A stretch of 64,000 nucleotides of DNA from Schumannella soli (GCF_006517435.1 NZ_VHQG01000005.1:327222-391221); one strand, 5' to 3'; positions 51,126 to 59,693 are shown, counted from the first letter of the stretch. The notes: generated from the letters alone by a model not told the origin. Numbers and translations are program-made.

Positions 51126-51410
51126 GGCCGCCCGGCCGCCATACCGCCCTCAGCCGGATCGGCGTGCCCGGCCAGCCCAGCGCTCAGCCGTACGACCTCG
51201 GGCGCTCTGCCGCCGCGCATCCCCGCGCCGGATGTCCCCGCCCGCAGGGGCCTTGCATCTGCGCGAACAAGCCGCCGCGGCGGCCTTGTCGCCCGCCGCC
51301 GGTCGTCGTTGACTCCCCTCGGGGCGCATCCCGCGTCCGCGCACCGCCGCACGATCCGACGAACCGCCCGTACCACCCGACGCACCGCCGCGTCCGAAGG
51401 AGATCCCGTC

Positions 51411-52823
51411 ATGACCGACACCGCCACCTCGCTGCTCGACGCCGTGACCGTCCCCGAGGCGGAGGGGCGGGCGATCCCGGATGCGGCGACGCGCGAGATC
51501 ATCGGCTACGCCCCGAACCACACGGTCGACGACCTCGAGGCCGCGATCGCGGCCGCCCGCGCCGCGCAGCCGGCCTGGAACGCCCTCGGCCACGCCGAGC
51601 GCAGCCGCCTGCTGAACCTCGTCGCCGACGAGATCGAGGCGAACGCCGATGAACTGGCGCTGATCCTGTCGCGCGAGCAGGGCAAGCCGCTCGACGGCCC
51701 GAACGCCCGCTTCGAGGTCGGCGCCTGCGCCGTCTGGACCCGCAACGCCGCCGACACCGTGCTCGAGCCGGAGGTCGTCTTCGAGGCGGGGGAGTCGCGC
51801 GCCGAGATCCACTACGACGCGCTCGGCGTCGTCGGGGCGATCGGCCCGTGGAACTGGCCGATGATGATCTCGGTCTGGCAGATCGCGCCGTCACTGCGCA
51901 TGGGCAACACGGTCATCGTGAAGCCCTCGGGCTTCACCCCGCTGTCGGTGCTCGCGCTGGTCGAGATCTTCAACCGGCACCTGCCGGCGGATGTGCTGAC
52001 CGTCATCACGGGCGAGCGCGGCGTCGCGTCGCGGCTGGCCGCGCATCCCGACATCGACAAGATCATGTTCACCGGCTCGACCCCGACCGGCCGCAGGATC
52101 GTGGAGTCGTCGGCGAACAACCTGGCCCGCCTCACGCTCGAGCTCGGCGGCAACGACGCCGGGATCGTGCTGCCGGGCACGGATGTGAAGGCCCACGCCG
52201 AGAACCTGTTCTGGGGCGCGTTCATCAACGGCGGCCAGACCTGCGCGGCGCTCAAGCGCCTCTACGTGCACGACTCGGTCTACGACGCGACGGTCGAGGC
52301 GCTCGGCGAGATCGCGCGCACCATCCCCTTCGGCCGCGGCACCGACGCCGGGAATGTGATCGGGCCGCTGCAGAACGAGGGGCAGTTCGACATCGTCAAG
52401 CGGCTGGTGGATGAGGCGGCCGCGGCCGGCGGGCGCGTCGTCGTCGGTGGCGCTCCGGCGCCGGAACTCGGCCCCTTGTTCTTCCAGCCGACGATCGTGG
52501 CCGACGTCAGCGACGGCGTCGCCCTGGTCGACGAGGAGCAGTTCGGCCCGGCCCTGCCGATCACCCGCTACACGGATGTCGAGGATGCGATCCGTCGAGC
52601 GAACGACAGCGAGGAGGGCCTCGGCGCCTCGGTCTGGTCGGACGATCGCGCCGCCGCGGTCGAGGTCGCGAAGCGTCTCGAGGCGGGCACGGTGTGGATC
52701 AACAGCCACGGCGGACTCAACCCGCAGGTGCCTTTCGGTGGCACGAAGTCGTCGGGCTACGGCCAGGAGTTCGGCGTCGCCGGCCTCAAGGGGGTCGCGG
52801 CGCCGAAGGTCATCAGCTACTGA
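51411..52823 (+). CDS. Aldehyde dehydrogenase family protein
   Basis: A 470-residue NAD(P)-dependent aldehyde dehydrogenase. GPWNWP and KPSGFTPLS in the coenzyme site, FTGSTPTGRRI, the general base Glu in LELGGNDAG, the nucleophile Cys in NGGQTCAALKR and the C-terminal FGGTKSSGYGQEFG are intact. The length is a little shorter than the 490-500 usual for the family. GAAGGAGATCCC precedes the ATG. It stands alone, with a strong terminator 15 bases downstream; the substrate is unknown. Confidence 0.92.
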   Translation: MTDTATSLLDAVTVPEAEGRAIPDAATREIIGYAPNHTVDDLEAAIAAARAAQPAWNALGHAERSRLLNLVADEIEANADELALILSREQGKPLDGPNARFEVGACAVWTRNAADTVLEPEVVFEAGESRAEIHYDALGVVGAIGPWNWPMMISVWQIAPSLRMGNTVIVKPSGFTPLSVLALVEIFNRHLPADVLTVITGERGVASRLAAHPDIDKIMFTGSTPTGRRIVESSANNLARLTLELGGNDAGIVLPGTDVKAHAENLFWGAFINGGQTCAALKRLYVHDSVYDATVEALGEIARTIPFGRGTDAGNVIGPLQNEGQFDIVKRLVDEAAAAGGRVVVGGAPAPELGPLFFQPTIVADVSDGVALVDEEQFGPALPITRYTDVEDAIRRANDSEEGLGASVWSDDRAAAVEVAKRLEAGTVWINSHGGLNPQVPFGGTKSSGYGQEFGVAGLKGVAAPKVISY

Positions 52824-52837
52824 CGCCGATCTCAGCT

Positions 52838-52874
52838 CGCGCGGCCGGGTGAAGGTGGTTCACCCGGCCGCGCG
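52838..52874 (+). terminator. Intrinsic terminator after the aldehyde dehydrogenase
   Basis: A perfect 16-bp stem (52838-52853 with 52859-52874) and a 5-nt loop GGTGG, starting 15 bases after the stop codon. Confidence 0.88.
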
Positions 52875-52911
52875 GATGACGCCGCGCGGATGACGCCGCG
52901 CGGATGACGCT
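52870..52911 (+). repeat. Tandem 14-bp repeat (3 copies)
   Basis: Three consecutive units of GCGCGGATGACGCC (the last base of the third differs), beginning inside the right arm of the terminator; GCGGATGACGC recurs at 52939-52950. The unit contains GGATGACG rather than the genome-wide GGATGC. Confidence 0.85.
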
Positions 52912-52956
52912 GCGCGGCGCCGCGGTCCGGCGGGCGATCGCGGATGACGCGACGTG

Positions 52957-52971
52957 GATTGTATGACAATC
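52957..52971. promoter_or_regulatory. GntR/FadR-like operator GATTGTATGACAATC
   Basis: A perfect 6-3-6 palindrome whose core TTGTATGACAA fits the TnGTnnnACnA pattern known for FadR-subfamily GntR repressors. It lies 27 bases before the SDR start and probably overlaps its promoter. No GntR gene is in the window. Confidence 0.6.
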
Positions 52972-52997
52972 TTGCGGGTGACGAGCAAGGAGGCTCC

Positions 52998-53768
52998 GTG
53001 ACCCGCACCCCCGCATCCCCGCTGCGCGACCGCATCGCCTTCGTGACCGGCGCGACGGGAGGGATCGGCGCCGCGAGCGCCGCGGCCCTCGCCCGCGACG
53101 GAGCCCAGGTCGTGCTGGCCGACCTCGACGCCGATGCGGGCGGCCGCCTCGTCGAGCAGCTCGGCGGAGCCGCGCACGCGACCTTCCTGCGGGTCGATGT
53201 GACCGATCCGGCCTCGGTCGACGGCGCGGTGGATGAGGTCGTGCGCCGCTTCGGCCGGCTCGACATCGCGCACAACAACGCCGGCGTCCAGTTCGCCGAG
53301 ACGCTGCTCGCCGACACCCCGCTGGAGCAGTGGGACCGCATCATCGCGACGAACCTGTCGGGCGTCTTCTATTCGATGCGCGCCGAGATCGTCGCGATGC
53401 GCGCCGCCGGCGGCGGCAGCATCGTCAACACCGGATCGGTGCTCAGCGTGCGGGCGATGAAGCTGCACGGGGCCTACACCGCGGCGAAGCACGGGGTGAT
53501 CGGCCTCACCAAGGCGGCTGCTCTCGAGTACTCGGCCGACGGAATCCGGGTCAACGCGGTTCTGCCGGGCGTGATCGACACCCCGATGGTGGCCCACCTC
53601 GCCGCGACGCTGCCCGGCTACCTCGAGGAGGTGACGTCGGGGCATCCGATCGGACGCATCGGCACGCCGGCCGAGATCGCCGAGGCCGTGGTCTGGCTCG
53701 CCTCGGATGCCGCCTCCTTCGTCACGGGAGCCTCGCTCGAGGCCGACGGCGGCTTCCTCGTCGCCTGA
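52998..53768 (+). CDS. Short-chain dehydrogenase/reductase
   Basis: A 256-residue classical SDR with TGATGGIG, NNAG (HNNAGVQ), active-site Ser in NTGSVLS, and YTAAK with catalytic Tyr and Lys. The general type is 3-oxoacyl-ACP reductase/glucose-dehydrogenase-like; the substrate is unknown. GTG start with a strong AAGGAGG box. The palindrome upstream suggests inducible control by a GntR-type repressor encoded elsewhere. Confidence 0.9.
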   Translation: MTRTPASPLRDRIAFVTGATGGIGAASAAALARDGAQVVLADLDADAGGRLVEQLGGAAHATFLRVDVTDPASVDGAVDEVVRRFGRLDIAHNNAGVQFAETLLADTPLEQWDRIIATNLSGVFYSMRAEIVAMRAAGGGSIVNTGSVLSVRAMKLHGAYTAAKHGVIGLTKAAALEYSADGIRVNAVLPGVIDTPMVAHLAATLPGYLEEVTSGHPIGRIGTPAEIAEAVVWLASDAASFVTGASLEADGGFLVA

Positions 53769-53796
53769 GCGCCGCTCGCCTCCGCCGCGTCGCTGA

Positions 53797-53802
53797 TACC
53801 GT
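53797..53802 (+). promoter_or_regulatory. -10 box TACCGT, leaderless geometry
   Basis: TACCGT, six bases, then the GTG start at 53809. Confidence 0.45.
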
Positions 53803-53808
53803 GCGACC

Positions 53809-54744
53809 GTGACCTGGGCTCGTGCGTACTTCGCCGTCCAGGCGGTGGCCGGAGCCCTCTGGTGGGTCGCGGTCTTCACGATTCCCGTCGTGCGCGACGT
53901 GACGCTCGGGTCACTCGACCCGGTCGCCGTCGCCGTGGCCGACATCCCGCTCTTCGTCGTCGCGTCGGCTCTCGCAGCGCTCCCCGGCCGTGCGACCGGC
54001 GCAGCGCCGAGCCGCGCGACCCGCGTCGCGGCCGTGATCGCGACGACCTGGACGGCCGTCGTCGCCCTCGGCCTGGCCGTCTACGCGACCGTCACGACCG
54101 AGGCCGGCTGGGGCGTGCTGATCATGGCCGCCGCGACCGGAGGCTCGCTCGTCGCGCTGACGGCGCTGCTGCTCGGCCGCATCCCGACGCGATGGATCAT
54201 CAGCGGCCCCTTCGCGTTCCGGCCGCTGCGCCCCGATCTGCCCCTGGGCGCGACCGTCGCCTTGACGATCGCGCAGATGATCGTGTTCTGGGGCCTCTTC
54301 CTCATCGCCGGCCCGCTCGTGCTGCGGGCGCTCGAGCTGCGCTGGCGCGTGGATGCGACGCTGCCGCCGTCGGTCGCTCTCGGCGTCGCGATCCTCGGCG
54401 CGGTCGTCTTCGTGTTCGCCTCGGCGCTCGGCATCTGGTCGGCGGCGACGATGGCGCTCCTCGGACGCGGCACCCCGCTGCCCACGGCGATGGCGTCGTC
54501 GCTCGTCGTCGCGGGGCCGTACCGCTTCGTGCGCAACCCGATGGCGGTGGCCGGGATCGCGCAGGGCGCCGCCGTAGGCCTCGCGCTCGGATCGTGGGTC
54601 GTCGTCGCCTACGCCGTCACCGGCTCGCTCATCTGGAACTACGCGGTGCGTCCGCACGAGGAAGCCGACCTCGAAGCCCGCTTCGGCGACGGCTTCCGCC
54701 GCTACCGCGCGACGGTGCGCTGCTGGATCCCGCGCCTGCTCTGA
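53809..54744 (+). CDS. ICMT/PEMT-like membrane methyltransferase
   Basis: A 311-residue membrane protein with about seven or eight hydrophobic segments. The C-terminal part carries the isoprenylcysteine carboxyl methyltransferase/phospholipid methyltransferase signature: GPYRFVRNPMAVAG, then RPHEEADLEARFGDGFRRYR, ending in WIPRLL. These bacterial proteins are probable SAM-dependent methyltransferases of lipids or other hydrophobic molecules; the substrate here is unknown. The N-terminal 150 residues are extra transmembrane segments not needed for the core fold. Confidence 0.82.
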   Translation: MTWARAYFAVQAVAGALWWVAVFTIPVVRDVTLGSLDPVAVAVADIPLFVVASALAALPGRATGAAPSRATRVAAVIATTWTAVVALGLAVYATVTTEAGWGVLIMAAATGGSLVALTALLLGRIPTRWIISGPFAFRPLRPDLPLGATVALTIAQMIVFWGLFLIAGPLVLRALELRWRVDATLPPSVALGVAILGAVVFVFASALGIWSAATMALLGRGTPLPTAMASSLVVAGPYRFVRNPMAVAGIAQGAAVGLALGSWVVVAYAVTGSLIWNYAVRPHEEADLEARFGDGFRRYRATVRCWIPRLL

Positions 54745-54749
54745 GTTCC

Positions 54750-54817
54750 CGAGCGCGGGGTCCCGTTCCGAGTGCGGGGCGTCGTCACCGCGCGCTCGGA
54801 ACGGAACCCCGCGCTCG
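54750..54817. terminator. Long bidirectional hairpin between convergent genes
   Basis: Arms 54750-54772 and 54795-54817 pair at 22 of 23 bases around a 22-nt loop, filling nearly all of the gap between the methyltransferase gene and the convergent RimK gene. Confidence 0.75.
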
Positions 54818-54820
54818 CGC

Positions 54821-56032
54821 TCACTCGGTGTCGAGCACCTGCTCGGGAGCCGGGATCGGCGCCGCCGGCAGCTTGCGCACCTTCGCGCGGCGGCGACGGC
54901 GCTCGGGGATCATCGAGCGCATCTCCTCGAGCTTGCCGAAGCAGAGCAGTCGGTCGCCGGCCTCGAGCGTCACGCGGTTGCGCGGGTTCGGGATGACCTG
55001 GGTTCCGCGGTGCAGCGTCAGCACGGTGATGTCGCGCTCCGACAGGCTCGATTCGCCGATCGTCTTGCCGACGAAGTCGCCGTGGTTGTGCACGAGCAGC
55101 TCGGCGACGCCGTAGCCGGTCGAGACGCTGAGGCGCTGGCGCACGTCGATCTCGGGGAAGGCGACCTGGTTGGCGATGTAGTCGACGATCGCGCCCGCCA
55201 CATCCAGCTGCGTCGCGGTCTCGATGCCCTGCAGGCCGGGGGAGGAGTTGACCTCCATGACCAGCGGCCCCTCCTCGCCCTCGAGCATGTCGACGCCGGC
55301 GACGCGCAGGCCCATGATCTGCGCCGAGCGCACGGCCGTCTGCTCGTACTCGGGCGAGAGCTCCACGCGCTCGACCGACCCGCCGCGGTGCACGTTCGAA
55401 CGGAACTCGTCGCCCTCGGCCCGGCGGCGCATCGCCGCGACGACCCGGTCGCCGACGACGAGCGCGCGGATGTCGCGTCCGCGGCTCTCGCTCACGAAGC
55501 GCTGGATGAGCACGTTCTGGTTGGTCGAGTGCAGCGTCTCGATGATCGCCTCGGCGACCTTCACCTCGGGCGCGAGGATGACGCCGATGCCCTGGGTGCC
55601 CTGCAGCAGCTTGATCACGACGGGGGCGCCGCCGACCCGCTCGATCGCCGGGCGCACATCCGCGCGGTTGCGCACGAACGCGGTCGCAGGCATGCCGATG
55701 TTGTGGCGGGAGAGGATCTGCGTGGCCCGCAGCTTGTCGCGCGCGTTCGAGATGCCGTTGGCGGTATTGGGCGTGTAGACGTCCATCTGCTCGAACTGGC
55801 GCACGACGGCGGTGCCGAAGTAGGTGATGGATGCGCCGATGCGCGGCAGGATCGCGTCGTAGTCGCTGAGCTGCCTGCCGCGGAACTGCAGATCGGGCTC
55901 CTCACCCGAGAGGTCGATCGCGAACCGCAGCGTGTTGAGCACCTTGACCTCGTGGCCGCGCTGCTCGGCGGCGGCGCGCAGACGCTGGGTGGAGTAGGCG
56001 CGCGGGGCGCGCGACAGGATGGCGAGCTTCAT
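54821..56032 (-). CDS. rimK: RimK-family ATP-grasp glutamate ligase with C-terminal TrkA-C-like domain
   Basis: A 403-residue protein. Residues 1-295 form an ATP-grasp ligase of the RimK type: ATP-binding Lys141 (VVIKLLQGTQGIG), SRGRDIRALVVG (183-194) and the metal-binding VMEVNSSPG (258-266). E. coli RimK adds glutamates to ribosomal protein S6, making a poly-glutamate tail. Residues about 305-372 look like a TrkA-C/RCK-C ligand-binding domain (VHNHGDFVGKTIGE, LEAGDRLLCFGKLEE), which the classic RimK lacks. A basic tail (RRRRRRAK) follows. It is divergent from a RimB-like protease gene, so ligase and processing protease form a pair. Confidence 0.88.
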   Translation of the reverse strand: MKLAILSRAPRAYSTQRLRAAAEQRGHEVKVLNTLRFAIDLSGEEPDLQFRGRQLSDYDAILPRIGASITYFGTAVVRQFEQMDVYTPNTANGISNARDKLRATQILSRHNIGMPATAFVRNRADVRPAIERVGGAPVVIKLLQGTQGIGVILAPEVKVAEAIIETLHSTNQNVLIQRFVSESRGRDIRALVVGDRVVAAMRRRAEGDEFRSNVHRGGSVERVELSPEYEQTAVRSAQIMGLRVAGVDMLEGEEGPLVMEVNSSPGLQGIETATQLDVAGAIVDYIANQVAFPEIDVRQRLSVSTGYGVAELLVHNHGDFVGKTIGESSLSERDITVLTLHRGTQVIPNPRNRVTLEAGDRLLCFGKLEEMRSMIPERRRRRAKVRKLPAAPIPAPEQVLDTE

Positions 56033-56117
56033 CGACGAGACCGTTCAGTGGAGGGGGCTGAGGCGACGTGCTGCCGGCTTCGCGGCGAACACGGCGTCGT
56101 GCTGGGAGGATGGGACG

Positions 56118-56597
56118 GTGGGATCCCCTCATTCAAACACTGTCGCGGGCTGGCGCGAGTGGGTGCAGCTGCCGGATGTCGGGGTCCCCTGGATCAAGGC
56201 GAAGCTCGACACGGGTGCGACGACCTCCGCGATCCACGCCTACGACATCGAGCCCTTCGAGCGTGATGGCGCCGACTGGGTGCGGTTCACGATCCGACCC
56301 TGGCAGCGCTCGACCGAGGGCGAGGTCGTCGTCGAGAGCCCGGTCGTCGACCGTCGTCGCGTGCGCAGCTCGTCGGGGCACGCGCAGGCGCGCTACGTGG
56401 TCGAGATGCGGCTGATCCTGGCGGGTCGCGAGGTGACGATCGAGGTCACGCTGACGAACCGCGACCGGATGGGCTTCCGCATGCTGATCGGACGCGAGGC
56501 GCTGCGGCAGGGGTTCCTCGTCGACTCGGGTTCGTCGTACCTCGGCGGCAAGGCGCCCCGCGGGGCCCGCCGGCTCAACCGCGGTCTCGAGGTCTGA
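56118..56597 (+). CDS. Retropepsin-like aspartic protease (RimB-like, Zn_protease family name)
   Basis: A 159-residue protein of the family once called putative ATP-dependent zinc protease and now seen as retropepsin-like: the N-terminal WVQLPDVGVPWIKAKLDTGA with catalytic Asp31-Thr32-Gly33, then VEVTLTNRDRMGFRMLIGRE. Only one DTG is present per chain, so a homodimer is expected. In Pseudomonas the RimB member is encoded with rimK and processes poly-glutamate tails. Here it is divergent from rimK, 85 bases away. The GTG at 56118 is chosen because the domain starts there and GAGGAT lies six bases upstream. Confidence 0.83.
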   Translation: MGSPHSNTVAGWREWVQLPDVGVPWIKAKLDTGATTSAIHAYDIEPFERDGADWVRFTIRPWQRSTEGEVVVESPVVDRRRVRSSSGHAQARYVVEMRLILAGREVTIEVTLTNRDRMGFRMLIGREALRQGFLVDSGSSYLGGKAPRGARRLNRGLEV

Positions 56598-56651
56598 GCG
56601 GCCGCATCCGGCACCGCATTTAGCACGGATTCGCGTCCCTGTCACGCGGTG

Positions 56652-56679
56652 TTCAGTCGCTCCGAAGGTAGGTCATACT
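56652..56679 (+). promoter_or_regulatory. Promoter TTCAGT-N16-CATACT
   Basis: TTCAGT (56652-56657) and CATACT (56674-56679), 43 bases before the ATG at 56722, which has its own GGAGG box. Confidence 0.45.
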
Positions 56680-56721
56680 GACACCACGGCCGCAGTCGCG
56701 GTCCGTGATCCTGGAGGTGCC

Positions 56722-57066
56722 ATGCCGTTCCGCACCAAGCCGATGCTGGAGGCCTGGATCGACGAGTTCAGCGGCCTCGGCTATCCCGCCCACGAGCTCA
56801 TCCGCGTGCTCGATCAGGACGGCAGCGACGGCTCGGACACCGGTCTCATCACAGTCGGACTCAACGACGCCTCGACCGTCGTCTACCTCTCACCCGTCGC
56901 CCCGGGCGAGGCGCGCTGGCTGATCACCTTCGAGGGCCGCGAGGAGACCTTCGCGCTCACCCCGGCCGAGACCTCGCGCCTGTCGGCCGAGCTGGCGATG
57001 GTCTCGACGCTGTGCGCCTTCCTCGAGGCGAAGTCGACCGCGTACATCGAGTCGCACGCGGCCTGA
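56722..57066 (+). CDS. Conserved hypothetical protein
   Basis: A 114-residue soluble protein with no recognised domain. It has a strand-rich middle (GLITVGLNDASTVVYLSPV, WLITFEGREETFAL) followed by a helix (TPAETSRLSAELAMVSTL). No signal peptide or membrane segment is present. CTGGAGGTGCC gives a strong RBS. It ends six bases before the convergent MarR gene's stop. Confidence 0.65.
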   Translation: MPFRTKPMLEAWIDEFSGLGYPAHELIRVLDQDGSDGSDTGLITVGLNDASTVVYLSPVAPGEARWLITFEGREETFALTPAETSRLSAELAMVSTLCAFLEAKSTAYIESHAA

Positions 57067-57072
57067 GTCGCC

Positions 57073-57522
57073 TCAGCGCGTCAGCGCCCCCAGCAGTCGC
57101 TCCAGCAGCGCCGTCGCCGCGGCGACATCGTGCGCGTCGCTGTCGACGATCGCCTGCTCGAGCTCGCGGTCGATCGCGGTGAGGGTGCTCCACGGCTCGG
57201 CGTCGAGGTCGATGGATGCCGTGAGGTGGGTCGCGCGGCGGTCGGTCTCGTCGGCCTCGCGACTGACGACGCCGCGGCGCACGAGCCGGTCGGTGAGGGT
57301 CGTGACGCCGGCGGAGGTGATGCCGAGGTACTCGCGCAGCACACCGGGTCGCACGCCGGGGTTCAGGGCGATGTACTCGAGCGCGCGGGCATCCTGCTGA
57401 CTGATCTGCAGCTTCTCGCGCGCCGCCGTCATCGCCGTCGCGCGCAGGTCGGCGTGGGCGTGCAGCGCACGGAGCAGGCGCGAGGTCTCCGGGGGCGTCG
57501 GGGATGCGCCGGTATCGCTCAC
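57073..57522 (-). CDS. MarR-family transcriptional regulator
   Basis: A 149-residue MarR regulator with the winged helix visible as LQISQQDARALEYIALNPGV, LREYLGITSAGVTTLTDRLV, RRGVVSREADETDRRATHL. It probably acts as a dimeric repressor of a gene not identifiable here. The GTG at 57522 is supported by a TACTAT box exactly six bases upstream and the absence of an RBS; the longer open frame upstream is not needed. Confidence 0.85.
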   Translation of the reverse strand: MSDTGASPTPPETSRLLRALHAHADLRATAMTAAREKLQISQQDARALEYIALNPGVRPGVLREYLGITSAGVTTLTDRLVRRGVVSREADETDRRATHLTASIDLDAEPWSTLTAIDRELEQAIVDSDAHDVAAATALLERLLGALTR

Positions 57523-57528
57523 ATTCCG

Positions 57529-57534
57529 ATAGTA
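57529..57534 (-). promoter_or_regulatory. -10 box TACTAT of the MarR gene, leaderless geometry
   Basis: TACTAT, CGGAAT, then GTG. This is the best -10 match among the leaderless starts of the window. Confidence 0.55.
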
Positions 57535-57673
57535 GGCCGGTGCGAGCTTCCCTCGGGCCGCACCCGGCTCACGCCCAGGACACGTGTCGGTCGTGCTCGG
57601 GACGTCGGCGGATGCGCGGCGCGGATACGGCACCGCTCCTGCACGCGATGCTGCGCCGCGCGAGGAGACGGGG

Positions 57674-59599
57674 TCAGCGACCGCCGCCGCCTCCGCCGCC
57701 GAAGCCGCCGCCCGAGAAGCCGCCTCCCGACGAGCCGCTGCTGAATCCGCCGCCTCCGCCCGAGCTGGACCACGAGCTCGACGGCTCCGGGGGAGTGGTC
57801 GCGAACTGGCTGGTGTTGTTCGCCACCTGGAATGCGCTGAGGTTCCAGAGCACGCCGGGGGAGACGAGTCCGTCGCCCGACTGCGGCGGGGTGGTCGCGT
57901 AGCGATCGCCGAGCACCTTCGCCCAGCTTGCCTCGACGCCGAGGATCATCGCCCACGGCAGCAGCTCCTCGTAGAGGCGCACGACCTGCGCGGGGTCGTT
58001 CGGGTCGACGCGGCGGCGCTCCGCTCCGGTGACGCTCTGCAGCACCTTGAGGCGCTCCTCCTCGGCCACGGTGAGGTAGAGCTTGAGGCCCTCGAGCTTC
58101 TCGTGCAGGAGGCTTCCCTCGCGGGTGCGGCGCACGGGCGGCACCGAGAGGATGAGCGTCACGATCGCGAGCAGGATCCCGCCGATCGCGCCGAGGAAGA
58201 CGGAGGGGGCGCGCACCGCGTTCACCCCGGCCCAGCCGAGCAGCAGCACGGCGGCGACGATCACGACGAGGGCGATGACCCGCACGAGCCGGCCGCCGGC
58301 GCCTCCGGCGACGCGCCGGCGCAGCCCGAACTCGGCGAGCCGGCTGCGTGCGCCCGAGCCGAGTCCGGTGATCCGGTCGCCGATGTTCTGGTCGTCCCGG
58401 TCGAGCACGAAGCGCTGACCCGCGGTGGGCACCTGGCCGAGCAGCGCGGTCATCGCCCACCAGTCGTCCTGGTTCGTGATCGCCTCGGGCTTCACCACAT
58501 CCACCCGGTAGCGCCGCGACTCGACCTCCTCGGGCTGGTCGACGAGCCGGGTCGCGCCCGAGACGGCGGTCTGCACGAGCAGCGCCGGCAGCCCCGTCCA
58601 GGACCGCTCGGCGAAGGCGGCGGCGGGCATGATGCCGAGGCCCTCCGGCGCCTCGTACTCGGCGATGACGATGCCGCGACCGGGCGCATCCTTCCAGCGC
58701 GTCGTGCGCACCACGATCACGGCGACGAGGCCGACCACGCCGAGGCCGAGCACGAGCCACGGCACGATCGTCGCCAGCGGCGAGTCGTTGGGGCTGGCCG
58801 GAACCATGAACGTGCCGTCGCGGAATCCGACCGAGAGGGTGATGTTCTGCCGGGCCGCGATCGGACCGCCGCTCGCCGTGAAGCCGTCATCGGTGCGCGT
58901 GGCCGAGCAGCGGTCGGTCGATCCCTGCGCGCCGATGTAGCAGGTCGCGTCGCCGGTGAGCCGCGCCTCGAGCGCGGAGTCGAGGTGCAGGTTCGCGGTC
59001 ACGGTGCCGAAGCTCTGGTCCCAGCCGGTGCCGTTGACGTTCGGCGAGAACTCCTGCACCGAGCTCGTCGCCTGGTTGATCACGTTCTTCATCGTGTAGG
59101 TGATGACGTAGGTCGTGCGGCCGTGCACGTAGCTGTCGTCGCCGACCGCGATCTCGAGGAAGCCGTCGTTCGTGTCGGTCTCGAACGGCACCTGGTCGCC
59201 GGTCTCGGTGGTCACCGACTCGACCCGCGGGCTGAGCGGGATGCTGAAGCGGGTGTCGCGCAGTGGCAGCGCGCGGATGATGCCGCGATTCTGGTCGTAG
59301 TCGGGGAACAGCGCGATGAACGTCTCGACGGCCTTCATCTGCGCGCGGCCGTCCTTGTCGCGGGTGACCGTGTAGTCGGCGGTCATCGACTCGAAGGTGA
59401 AGTCGGCGACGCCGGCCGGCAGGGCGGCGCGGGCGGCAGCGGCCGGAGCGAGAGCGCCTGGGGCGGCGGCTGGGGCGAAAGCGGCGGGCGCTGCGGCCGA
59501 CGCCGGCGATGCGGATGCGGGCGCCCCGCCGGTCAAGGCGAGCCCGGTTCCCGCGAACGCGGTCACGGCGACGAGCAGACTGAGGATTCTCCGCTTCAC
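57674..59599 (-). CDS. DUF2207 membrane protein (YciQ-like) with glycine-rich tail
   Basis: A 641-residue membrane protein of the DUF2207 family. Signal peptide (1-31), an Ala/Pro linker, an extracytoplasmic domain (about 65-270, with ADYTVTRDKDGRAQMKAVE and a SYVHGRTTYVITYTMKN strand pair), a first helix at about 282-302, a cytoplasmic domain, two more helices (about 440-490), and a C-terminal Ser/Gly tail of about 35 residues ending in a Gly run. The Gly-rich end is typical of this family and the function is unknown. GTG start with TAGGGT six bases upstream. Confidence 0.87.
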   Translation of the reverse strand: MKRRILSLLVAVTAFAGTGLALTGGAPASASPASAAAPAAFAPAAAPGALAPAAAARAALPAGVADFTFESMTADYTVTRDKDGRAQMKAVETFIALFPDYDQNRGIIRALPLRDTRFSIPLSPRVESVTTETGDQVPFETDTNDGFLEIAVGDDSYVHGRTTYVITYTMKNVINQATSSVQEFSPNVNGTGWDQSFGTVTANLHLDSALEARLTGDATCYIGAQGSTDRCSATRTDDGFTASGGPIAARQNITLSVGFRDGTFMVPASPNDSPLATIVPWLVLGLGVVGLVAVIVVRTTRWKDAPGRGIVIAEYEAPEGLGIMPAAAFAERSWTGLPALLVQTAVSGATRLVDQPEEVESRRYRVDVVKPEAITNQDDWWAMTALLGQVPTAGQRFVLDRDDQNIGDRITGLGSGARSRLAEFGLRRRVAGGAGGRLVRVIALVVIVAAVLLLGWAGVNAVRAPSVFLGAIGGILLAIVTLILSVPPVRRTREGSLLHEKLEGLKLYLTVAEEERLKVLQSVTGAERRRVDPNDPAQVVRLYEELLPWAMILGVEASWAKVLGDRYATTPPQSGDGLVSPGVLWNLSAFQVANNTSQFATTPPEPSSSWSSSGGGGGFSSGSSGGGFSGGGFGGGGGGGR

Positions 59600-59605
59600 C
59601 CTCCG

Positions 59606-59611
59606 ACCCTA
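59606..59611 (-). promoter_or_regulatory. -10 box TAGGGT, leaderless geometry
   Basis: TAGGGT, CGGAGG, then the GTG at 59599. The spacer also contains GGAGG, but directly against the start codon, too close to act as an RBS. Confidence 0.45.
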
Positions 59612-59687
59612 ACCAGCGCCGACGACGCGGCGAGAGCGATCCGCGCACGACGATGCGGATGCGCCGCGCCGCCCATCCCCTCTCCGC

Positions 59688-59693
59688 TAGCCT
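59688..59693 (+). promoter_or_regulatory. -10 box TAGCCT of tyrS, leaderless geometry
   Basis: TAGCCT, CGTCGG, then the GTG at 59700. No T-box leader is present in the 100-base gap to the divergent DUF2207 gene. Confidence 0.5.
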
